A DNA stretch of 46,762 bases from Halobacteriales archaeon (GTDB lineage Archaea > Halobacteriota > Halobacteria > Halobacteriales > SKNY01), in the NCBI GenBank assembly GCA_007118975.1, contig SKQO01000052.1:1-46762 (forward strand), read 5' to 3'. The position numbers and the translations under genes are program-made. The notes beneath the pieces are model-generated. The model was not told the DNA's origin. It was given only the letters and a program-made list of their open reading frames with translations, and ran no database searches. Positions 35,065-41,750 of this stretch are shown in pieces. Each line of letters starts with the position of its first letter. Within the stretch, counting starts at the first letter, position 1.

Positions 35065-36233
35065 GTCGCGTCAATACTTGACTCGTCTGCTAGGGTTGTT
35101 TCGATCGCGTCGGTCAGCCGATCCATCCGCTCGATGGTCGGTTCGAGATCGCGAACGTCCGACTCGAGATCATCGAGTGTCGCGTTCACCGTCGAGATCT
35201 CGTCCCGGACGGTGTCGATGTCCTCTTCGAAGGCCCTCGACGTGTCGGTGAGGCGGTCCTCGAGTGAAGCCATCTCGTCCTGTACCGATTCGAGATCGGA
35301 GCGAACGGCCGATGTCTCGTTCCGGACGTTCTCGGTGGCGTCATCAATCGTCGCCAGGGTCTCATTGAGCTCTTCGGCAAATTCGGGCAGGGTCCCGTAC
35401 TCGTCGACGAATGATTCGAACATTCGAATGTAGACGGAGAGATCTTCCAACTTCGCCTGCATGTGCTCGAGCCGAAGCTCCTCGGATCGGGTGGGCCGCT
35501 GACCCAGTTGCTCGCGGAGCCCGACCAGCACATCGTCGTCAACCTCGTCAGCTGTCAGTTCCTGGGATAACTGCTCGGCGAATGTCAGCTCCACCACCGG
35601 GTCGGGTTGGTTTTCATCGGGCTCCCGGGGAAGCCGAGCCTCTTCCTCGGACTCAGGATCAGACGCTTCGGATTCCACCCCTTTGTTGGGAGACGATTCT
35701 TCGGGCGGTTCCTCGACTGTAGCGAGGTCGTCTGATTCTGCTGGTTCCGCTGGCTCCGTCCCATTACTCGACATCAACGAGCGTTTGGCCCGTTCGAACA
35801 GCCCAGTATCACCTGAATCTTCAACATCACCAGATCCATCACCTTCCGAGCGGTCGGCAGGCGCGACTTCCGTGATGGCGGGTCGAGACATGACGTCCTC
35901 AACGGTAGAGGAACTGTCGTCCGTAACCAACCCGAGGACGAGTTCGACATCACTATCAGCGACGAAGTGTTCCATCGTGACGGTGTTACCCTCCACGTCC
36001 CAGTTCATGGGCGTGTGTTCCGGATGGAATCCAATCTCCTCCGGGTGGTCGATATCAAAGGTGTCGGAAATCACGACAGACGTCGCCTCGTCACTCGTCG
36101 ACTGAATCGAATACGTCAGGACGAAACCGTCATCTCTGGGATCTGGTGTCTTCTGGACCGAAATTGGTCCTTCGAAAGCGCTTTCCCACGGCATCGGCTC
36201 GCCATCGTGATGACGAATCTCCGGGCTGGTCAT
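35061..36233 (-). CDS. Coiled-coil protein with N-terminal beta domain
   Basis: A 390-residue acidic protein. Residues about 15-115 look like a compact beta domain (PISVQKTPDPRDDGFVLTY, SVVISDTFDIDHPEE, NTVTMEHFV); a low-complexity Ser/Glu/Pro linker spans about 125-215; and residues 235-385 form a long coiled coil with regular heptads (ETSAVRSDLESVQDEMASL). No membrane segment is seen. I recognise the domain order from other haloarchaeal unknowns but know no function. It is the second frame in a four-frame operon, joined by ATGA to a 26-residue peptide before it and the response regulator after it. The domain order suggests a scaffold in signalling or at the cell surface, which is inference. 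Confidence 0.7.
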   Translation of the reverse strand: MTSPEIRHHDGEPMPWESAFEGPISVQKTPDPRDDGFVLTYSIQSTSDEATSVVISDTFDIDHPEEIGFHPEHTPMNWDVEGNTVTMEHFVADSDVELVLGLVTDDSSSTVEDVMSRPAITEVAPADRSEGDGSGDVEDSGDTGLFERAKRSLMSSNGTEPAEPAESDDLATVEEPPEESSPNKGVESEASDPESEEEARLPREPDENQPDPVVELTFAEQLSQELTADEVDDDVLVGLREQLGQRPTRSEELRLEHMQAKLEDLSVYIRMFESFVDEYGTLPEFAEELNETLATIDDATENVRNETSAVRSDLESVQDEMASLEDRLTDTSRAFEEDIDTVRDEISTVNATLDDLESDVRDLEPTIERMDRLTDAIETTLADESSIDAT

Positions 36234-36310
36234 CGCCTCTCACTCCCGGACGGCGATTGGTTCATGATCGATGCGGCGAACGTGGCAGGTTGTTGGTGTT
36301 GCTGGCTCAT
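36230..36310 (-). CDS. 26-residue leader peptide or small protein
   Basis: A frame of 26 codons plus stop, starting MSQQHQQPATFAASIM and ending SPSGSERR. A Shine-Dalgarno-like GGAGAGG lies 6-12 bases before its ATG, and its TGA overlaps the ATG of the coiled-coil gene (ATGA), as at the next two junctions. It could be a translated leader that couples the operon, or the tail of a lost gene. The peptide has no hydrophobic segment. Confidence 0.5.
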   Translation of the reverse strand: MSQQHQQPATFAASIMNQSPSGSERR

Positions 36311-36387
36311 GTCGTCCTCTCCACCGACGGCCCACCGATCCGGTGGTAACACGTCGGGTATCGTGACTATCTCAAGACGGTGGATTA

Positions 36388-36419
36388 GTTAATTATCAAA
36401 TAACAGATAGAAATCTATC
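36388..36419 (-). promoter_or_regulatory. Promoter region with palindrome, four-frame operon
   Basis: An AT-rich TATA-like stretch (minus strand TTATTTGATAATTAA, 36388-36402) lies about 80 bases before the 26-residue frame. Just upstream, GATAGA-AA-TCTATC (36406-36419) is a perfect inverted repeat at the position of an archaeal BRE or activator site. Confidence 0.45.
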
Positions 36420-37191
36420 CGTACGGTGTGCGTACTCGTCGTTCCCGAGTCCTCTCGAATGCGTGCATGGTGCGCCGTCACAGATCAGAGCCGCGCCAAA
36501 ACGAGATCAATGACCGATTACGGTTGACAAGCGGTCCAAGATGGGGACGAACAACCGGACCTATGGCCCCCGTCATCGCGAATCGTGACATGATCGTGGG
36601 GAGTCAGCAGCCCTGGGTGGCCCCGTTGATCTATCCGCGTCGATGAACTTCGGACGCGTGAGAGATGAGGGGTGCAAGGACGAATATCGACGACGAGATA
36701 CCCGGGGATCGCGCCGTGCGAACACTTCTGCGACGATCTTTCACTTGTCAGGACGAAGCTGGCGACCATGGCCGCCAGCTGATTGCTAGACAGTGGTCGA
36801 GGATGACATCTCGCCAGCGTCGGGCTGTTCACCCTTTCACTCGGCAAGATCATCGGTTGCCTCCCCATAACGGGTGTAACGAGACGCGCGAAGTCTTCGT
36901 TGGGACAGTCTACCAATCTTCGCGAAAAACCAGGAAGTGTGGCCTGCCAGAGTTGTGCGAATTCAAGATCGCCGATGCTGAGGGACGGGCTCGCCTGCTA
37001 CGACGATCGTGCTCGTGGGCAGGCTCCCAAATGCGCGCCTCAATCAAGTGAGCTAACCACGTGTGATACCGGCGGCCAGATCACTAGTGGCCATCCATGC
37101 AGAACTCCCAACAAGTGTGAGAAGAAATCTCAACAGCCGTACTATTGCTCGCAATCCAAATCTACAGAAATATCTGGGTGGGTCGATCCGG
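36420..37191. other. 772-base gap without a recognisable gene
   Basis: No frame on either strand has haloarchaeal protein character. Open frames here (for example 36665-37051 and 36900-37553 on plus, 36518-36916 on minus) are Ser/Arg/Cys-rich and unlike their neighbours. It lies between two damaged genes and is probably decayed coding DNA. Confidence 0.5.
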
Positions 37192-37643
37192 TTATCCGGG
37201 GACTTCGATCGTTTGCTGGGCCAAGACCGAATCCGACGGCTGATGGCGTAATGCTAGATCAACGGTCTCCCCAGTCACGTCATCGTCGTCCGACAGGTCG
37301 ATTGTGGTGTGCTCCCCGGGTGAAATTTCATCCGGTGCCTCCTCCCAGTTCCACTCGTCATTTGTCGAACCGTTCACCAAGACTTCCAGGTCATCAGCGG
37401 CAACTGAATCGCCCGAATTATGAACGAGGACCACAAACCCATCCTCGTCACCCGGTTCGAACGAAAACGTTGCAGTCGGTGAGGCCTCACCGAGTTCTCC
37501 GCCGAGTCCCATCACGAACACCCCTACCACGGCGCGAGGAACACGGTGATTGAAACCATCAATATCACTCCGATAACCGGGCTCACCGCGCGGTCCGGAG
37601 GTGTCGATACGTCGTCGGTCGCAGTTGTTGTTGATCGCGTCAT
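37192..37643 (-). pseudogene. Frameshifted archaeal type IV pilin
   Basis: From the ATG at 37643 the frame reads MTRSTTTATDDVSTPPD then RAVSPVIGVILMV, the class III signal of haloarchaeal PilA-type pilins cut by PibD, then SITVFLA, and after a single-base shift near 37531-37535 continues as VVGVFVMGLGGELGEASP to EVPG. The base missing is consistent with GCGGCCG having become GCGCCG (LAAVVGVF restored). The C-terminal domain is acidic and beta-rich. Restored, it would have about 150 residues. Without the N-terminal helix in frame the product cannot assemble. A TATA stretch and palindrome lie upstream. Confidence 0.8.
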
Positions 37644-37704
37644 AGGCGGTCCTCACAGCGCAGGCCGGCGCAGCCCCGCTACCGTGCAGGAACGCGTCGG
37701 TATT

Positions 37705-37717
37705 TGTGACTGTCACA
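37705..37717. promoter_or_regulatory. Perfect palindrome at the pilin transcription start
   Basis: TGTGAC-T-GTCACA is a perfect inverted repeat. It lies about 25 bases behind the TATA stretch at 37728-37743, where transcription of the pilin gene should begin, so a bound protein would act as repressor. Confidence 0.5.
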
Positions 37718-37727
37718 GAAGATCGAG

Positions 37728-37743
37728 TTAATTAAATATAATA
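37728..37743 (-). promoter_or_regulatory. TATA region of the pilin gene
   Basis: Minus-strand TATTATATTTAATTAA, the longest AT run in the window, about 90 bases before the pilin ATG. AATTAACT here is shared with the promoter region of the four-frame operon. Confidence 0.5.
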
Positions 37744-37774
37744 CATCAAACATGTTTTTCTCGGTAGGATGGCC

Positions 37775-38413
37775 TTACCCCTGTCCCACCGCGTAGCAAT
37801 TTCCGCCCGAGACCCAGGTGGCCTCGATTGCCAACGCACTGGCCTGGAGTTCGTCCGTGAATTCCGCGGGGTCGAAGATGTGATAAAAGCGAGGAACCGT
37901 GCGCCCATCGGGTAGCGTCCAATCGATCCAGCGATCCTGGCCTTCCTCGAAGTCAAACTGCTGGTGCGTCACTGCCCAACAACTGACGAGGCATCGCCCA
38001 TCCGGCTTGAGTACTCTTGCGACTTCTGCGAGACTCGCGTGGCGTTCTGCACGTGTCGGAAGGTGGTGGAGTGTCGCGACGTACAGGCAAATGTCGAAAA
38101 CGTTGGTTCGAAAGGGGAGCTCGACGGCGTCACCGCGAACCAAGAAAGCGTGTGGCTGCTCGTCCTGTGCGTGCGCTAATAGGCATTGGCTCAAATCCAA
38201 CCCCACCACGGAGTTCGCGACGGAACCTAACACGTCCAGGTGACGACCGTTCCCGCATCCGATATCCAATCCACGCGCGCCCGGGGGAGATCCTTCGATG
38301 AACTCACAGACGTCCGACCACGGATGCTGACGCGTCGCTGCGAAATGTGTTGCAATTCGATCGTACGTGTCGGCGAGCGCGTGCCGAGCGGGAGCGTCAC
38401 CCACGGGAAGCAC
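37775..38413 (-). CDS. Trm9/ABH8-like tRNA wobble-uridine methyltransferase
   Basis: A 212-residue class I methyltransferase. Motif I is LDIGCGNGRH, then VVGLDLS, VATLHHLPTRAERHASLAEVARVLKPDGRCLVSCWA and a C-terminal GGNCYAVG. These blocks follow yeast Trm9 and human ALKBH8, which methylate modified U34 of tRNA; other substrates are possible for archaeal members. The in-frame TTG at 38434 lies only a few bases behind a CTATACC box, so I prefer the GTG at 38413, which is 27 bases downstream of it. Confidence 0.8.
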   Translation of the reverse strand: MLPVGDAPARHALADTYDRIATHFAATRQHPWSDVCEFIEGSPPGARGLDIGCGNGRHLDVLGSVANSVVGLDLSQCLLAHAQDEQPHAFLVRGDAVELPFRTNVFDICLYVATLHHLPTRAERHASLAEVARVLKPDGRCLVSCWAVTHQQFDFEEGQDRWIDWTLPDGRTVPRFYHIFDPAEFTDELQASALAIEATWVSGGNCYAVGQG

Positions 38414-38437
38414 CGTTGTCCGCTCAGCACGCAATGG

Positions 38438-38445
38438 GTATAGCC
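38438..38445 (-). promoter_or_regulatory. TATA box of the Trm9-like gene
   Basis: GCTATACC on the minus strand, centred 27 bases before the GTG at 38413. It decides the start. Confidence 0.55.
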
Positions 38446-38809
38446 CATGTGATCGCCGATCTCCTAGTAGCGGCCACTGTCTTTCGACACAAGCATTTGC
38501 ATTCCACGCGGTGGGACCCAGCGCGGCTGATGTATCACCAGCTCTACCCGGAGTTCTCGATAGCGTGTCAATTGCGAATCCAAGTATAGCTGCGGCATCA
38601 CTGCGAAGGTCTGACCAGAATGGGGCCGGCGTCGGTGGCGCGGGCGGCCACGGACGATGGACTCCCCGAATGTTGCGGAACTACTGGGAGGATATGGATC
38701 CGGCGTGACTGCGTGAGGCGTACCGAGTTGACCCAGATCGGGAAAACCGGTGAAAACCGGGGAACGGCGTTACGTTCAAGCCATCTGAGTCCATAGGATA
38801 ACATGTTGG
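38446..38809. other. 364-base gap without a convincing gene
   Basis: It separates the Trm9-like gene from the DUF5793 gene. A short direct repeat (AAAACCGG twice, about 38744-38760) is the only clear structure. Open frames here have no family character. Confidence 0.4.
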
Positions 38810-39280
38810 ATGAGGCGCGACTATTTCAGCCTCGACGTCACCGGGCTTGATCGGGTGGCCGAGGACAAACCGCCGACTCCGCCCGCGCTCCTGATCGATT
38901 TCGACGGCCCGGCGTCGATGTTACAGGAGCGCATTACCGACGGGTCCGCGGAGTTGCTCGACGCCTCGGAGATCGATGTCTCCTTTCGCTTTCTCACTGA
39001 TGTCGACGCGACCGAGGCGAATGGCGTCGTGAGCGTGAGCGACCGCGTTACAGGTCAGTTTATTCTTGAGCTGAACGCGGATGCGGAGACGATTCTCGCG
39101 TTCGTCACCGCCGCTCGCGAGTTTGAACAACATGCGGAGGAAGAGACCCTCTATCGGGTCGTCATCAGCATCGATGGCGAGGAGACAGTGGCATACGACA
39201 AGCGCATGTTCCTCCTGTATAATCAATCGGGGAACCTTCTTCGCAACCACAGTTTGATTCCGAGCGGCGTCGAGTTGTAG
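38810..39280 (+). CDS. DUF5793-like haloarchaeal protein
   Basis: A 156-residue acidic protein starting MRRDYFSLDVTGLD and ending LLRNHSLIPSGVEL. Both ends match my memory of the haloarchaeal DUF5793 family, with VTGQFILELNADAETILAF in the middle. The function is unknown; the fold looks beta-rich. It stands alone between two gaps and ends in TAG. Conservation of such a protein within a region of broken genes marks where core sequence resumes. Confidence 0.82.
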   Translation: MRRDYFSLDVTGLDRVAEDKPPTPPALLIDFDGPASMLQERITDGSAELLDASEIDVSFRFLTDVDATEANGVVSVSDRVTGQFILELNADAETILAFVTAAREFEQHAEEETLYRVVISIDGEETVAYDKRMFLLYNQSGNLLRNHSLIPSGVEL

Positions 39281-39597
39281 CCGGACAACCATTCGGGCTA
39301 TTCAGTTCCGCCACGTTGAGCAATTGATCGTTTCCGCCGGTGTACGAACGTCGCCGAGAGGGGCGGCTCGGCGTCGGCCGAGTGCTACCGACGACGGGGC
39401 ATTACACGAAGCGTACGATGCATAACACGACAAAGCCATGTCCCTCGCGTATGGATCGACCGAAGTTTTGGACGGGCTGCCAGCAGGATGGGCCCGTTCG
39501 TTGGCCGGGCTCTCGATCGTCGTGGCTCACTCCGTGAGGACGGGACATATCCGCCGCAATGCTCGCATACAGCTGCGTGTCCCCGGCGAAGGCCAGA
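39281..39597. other. 317-base gap
   Basis: No gene seen. It holds a GC-rich hairpin at 39367-39382 and separates the DUF5793 gene from the facing 3' end of the NADH dehydrogenase-like gene. Confidence 0.45.
39367..39382. repeat. Hairpin CTCGGC-GTCG-GCCGAG
   Basis: Perfect 6-base arms with a 4-base loop about 87 bases after the DUF5793 stop. It may be a terminator or part of a structured RNA; there is no T run after it. Confidence 0.35.
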
Positions 39598-40734
39598 TCA
39601 AAGATAGCTCCAGAGTCGCGCTGCCTCCCGCCAACTCGTGAGCGAGGCGATCCACCGGGTTCCGACGAGTTTTTTGAGTGAAGCGGCAGCAGGCCCACCA
39701 AACGTCTCTACGGGGATGCCTACGACGTCGTGGGCAATCGCCGCACTCCCGATCGAAATCAGCGAACCCTTGTCGTCAAATTGCCATGATTCCAGCGGTT
39801 CGTCCGCAACAGCTGCTGCCACGTTTCTTGCGGCCACCGGACCGGCCTGCCAGGCTGCCTGCGCTGTCGGAGGAGCGACGCCGTGTTCCTGGTCGATAAG
39901 GGCGATATCCCCGACCGCGAACACGTGCGGATCCGAGGTGCGAAGTCGATCGTCGGTTACCAGGCGCGTTCGCTGTGTCTCCAGCGAAGCAACGTCGATA
40001 AACTCCCGGCCAGCGATACCGCCTGCCCACACGAGTCGATCGTAGCCCAGTTCACGTTCGTCTGCCAGTGTCACTGTGGTGGGGGACGTCGAGACGATGG
40101 GCTCACCCTCGATAATCGTGACGCCATGGTCCCGGAGTGCTCGCCGCACACGGTGCTGTAGGGGCGGTTTCGATGTGGGGAGGACAGAGTCCAGCGCTTC
40201 GACGATCGTAACTGACATTTCTACGTCGAGTTGGTCGCGCAGCTCCACGATTTCCCCTGCAGTCTGCACGCCAGTGAGGCCCCCACCGCCGACAACAATG
40301 TCCTGGGACTCTACGTCCGCGTCCCGTATCACGCCGTGAATCGTCCTGGCATCTTCGATCGACTGCATCGGAATTGCCTGCGATTTCAACCCGGGTATTC
40401 CGTAGTAGGGCATCCTGCAGCCCACAGTCACCACCAGGTAATCATACGGGAGGTACTCCCCGGCACCGAGCCCCACCTCACGACGTTCGGGACGAAGTTC
40501 GGTCACGGTTGCCGTACGGCAGGTGACCTCGGCCGACGCGATCCGTTCGAGCGGAATTCGTAGCGATGAGAGCAGGTGCGGGTGCCGAATAACACGGTGC
40601 ATCTCGTGGCGGACGACGTGAAACGGAGAATCGGAGATCCACGTGATGGACACCGGGGCGTTCATCCGCTGGAGCGTGTTCACGGTAGCCGCTCCGGCAT
40701 ACCCCCCACCGATCACGACGACCTCAGCAATCAT
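39598..40734 (-). CDS. Type II NADH dehydrogenase-like FAD oxidoreductase
   Basis: A 378-residue flavoprotein of the NDH-2/sulfide-quinone reductase group. The FAD motif VVIGGGYAGAATVNTL starts right after the ATG, the NADH motif VVGGGGLTGVQTAGE is near 150, and the second FAD block is VFAVGDIALIDQEHGVAPPTAQAAWQ. No Cys pair for sulfide oxidation is seen. Such enzymes pass electrons from NADH to quinone at the membrane surface without pumping. The start was set at 40734 (MIAEVVVIGGG), with an in-frame extension of 11 codons rejected. A CTTTGTACA box lies about 30 bases before the start. Confidence 0.88.
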   Translation of the reverse strand: MIAEVVVIGGGYAGAATVNTLQRMNAPVSITWISDSPFHVVRHEMHRVIRHPHLLSSLRIPLERIASAEVTCRTATVTELRPERREVGLGAGEYLPYDYLVVTVGCRMPYYGIPGLKSQAIPMQSIEDARTIHGVIRDADVESQDIVVGGGGLTGVQTAGEIVELRDQLDVEMSVTIVEALDSVLPTSKPPLQHRVRRALRDHGVTIIEGEPIVSTSPTTVTLADERELGYDRLVWAGGIAGREFIDVASLETQRTRLVTDDRLRTSDPHVFAVGDIALIDQEHGVAPPTAQAAWQAGPVAARNVAAAVADEPLESWQFDDKGSLISIGSAAIAHDVVGIPVETFGGPAAASLKKLVGTRWIASLTSWREAARLWSYL

Positions 40735-40836
40735 CAGTGGCTGGCGATTGGTGTGCAGGATGTACAAAGGCTTTCAAAGCCGAAACTGAGTGGTATGCAT
40801 ACTCTCGCCCAGGCAGTGATGACGACCAGCGGGACC

Positions 40837-41343
40837 TTACTGATAGACCATCGCCGCGACAGCACCGCCCCACTGTCCATCCGACGGCACCGTCGTCTGT
40901 TTGTACTCGAACCACTGTTCCTCGGTGAGCATCGCGTTTCTATTCGCAGCCATCTCGGCAATCATGTCTTCACAAAGCTCACGTACATCGACCTGCTCCA
41001 TGTCGCGCCCGTGGTGTTCGACGTTGATTCCGTACCCTTCCGCGAGGCGGGCGCCCGCAACGGCGGCGTGGACCGATTCCCCGGGCTCGTCGCTCGCTGC
41101 GAAGGCGTACACGGCAGGAAGATACGTACCCGGCTCGATGTCGAGCTCGTTCGATTGGGGGTCTAACGGGGCAACGCTTGCCTGTGCGGGGACGATGCTC
41201 GAGACACGAATAAGGTTTGCATTGTGCACACCGGCCTCCTGGAGCGAAGCGTCGAAGCACCCCAATTTCGTACGTCCCGTCGCGGCACCACCGGTCAACC
41301 ACAGCTGTTCTGCGATCTGACGAGGCGGTGACCCACGTTGCAT
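40837..41343 (-). CDS. pdaD: Pyruvoyl-dependent arginine decarboxylase
   Basis: A 168-residue proenzyme. The self-cleavage site is the Ser pair in IRVSSIVPAQA (S48-S49); cleavage converts the second Ser into the pyruvoyl group of the alpha chain. The C-terminal half has the family block GYGINVEHHGRDMEQV. The product agmatine leads to polyamines and, in archaea, to agmatidine in tRNA-Ile. I chose the ATG at 41343, near the family start; the frame is open to 41412. In between lies the shared promoter with the winged-helix gene. No further polyamine genes are adjacent. Confidence 0.92.
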   Translation of the reverse strand: MQRGSPPRQIAEQLWLTGGAATGRTKLGCFDASLQEAGVHNANLIRVSSIVPAQASVAPLDPQSNELDIEPGTYLPAVYAFAASDEPGESVHAAVAGARLAEGYGINVEHHGRDMEQVDVRELCEDMIAEMAANRNAMLTEEQWFEYKQTTVPSDGQWGGAVAAMVYQ

Positions 41344-41411
41344 GCCTACGAATTGTTCAAGCGGCCCCAAAGCGGATTCGATTCCACTCGGCGCTTCTCG
41401 ATTCACAAACA

Positions 41412-41417
41412 TTTAAA
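41412..41417. promoter_or_regulatory. Symmetric TTTAAA box between pdaD and the winged-helix gene
   Basis: The self-complementary TTTAAA is centred 30 bases before the winged-helix ATG at 41445 and about 70 before the pdaD ATG. It can serve as a TATA box in either direction, and no better box is seen for pdaD. Confidence 0.45.
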
Positions 41418-41444
41418 CCTCGCCACGACAAGTTACCAAATGCC

Positions 41445-41750
41445 ATGATAGATCGCTTGGAGAAGGAAGTCGATATGCTGGAACGGCATCTACAGGTCTT
41501 AAAGATGGTGATCGGCAACGAACCGATCGGCATCGTCAAGATGTCCAACGAGACGGGGTATCCCCACCACAAAGTGCGGTATTCACTCCGTGTGCTCGAG
41601 GAAGAGAACCTCATCGAGCCGTCGAGCCAGGGTGCGATTACGACCGAGGAGACCGAGACGTTCGTGAACGACCTAGAGGGGAAACTCGAAGGTATCGTCT
41701 CCAAGCTTGATGCCATGAAAATCGACGACTTTGCCGAAATCGAAACTTAA
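41445..41750 (+). CDS. Winged-helix DNA-binding protein
   Basis: A 101-residue protein. A helix-turn-helix core reads EPIGIVKMSNETGYPHHKVRYSLRVLEEENLIEPSSQG (about 29-66), flanked by an N-terminal helix and a C-terminal acidic helix pair that may dimerise. I know of similar proteins across haloarchaea without a described role. It is divergent from pdaD and may regulate it. Its stop TAA lies in TTAA, which also contains the stop of the large coiled-coil gene on the other strand. Confidence 0.8.
   Translation: MIDRLEKEVDMLERHLQVLKMVIGNEPIGIVKMSNETGYPHHKVRYSLRVLEEENLIEPSSQGAITTEETETFVNDLEGKLEGIVSKLDAMKIDDFAEIET

Noticed and set aside
36900-37553. 217-codon Cys-rich frame on the plus strand
   Set aside because: Its second half is antisense to the pilin, and the Cys spacing matches no zinc-finger pattern.
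33379-38800. Integrated element using tRNA-Gly as attachment site
   Set aside because: No second copy of the tRNA 3' end and no integrase gene were found in the stretch.
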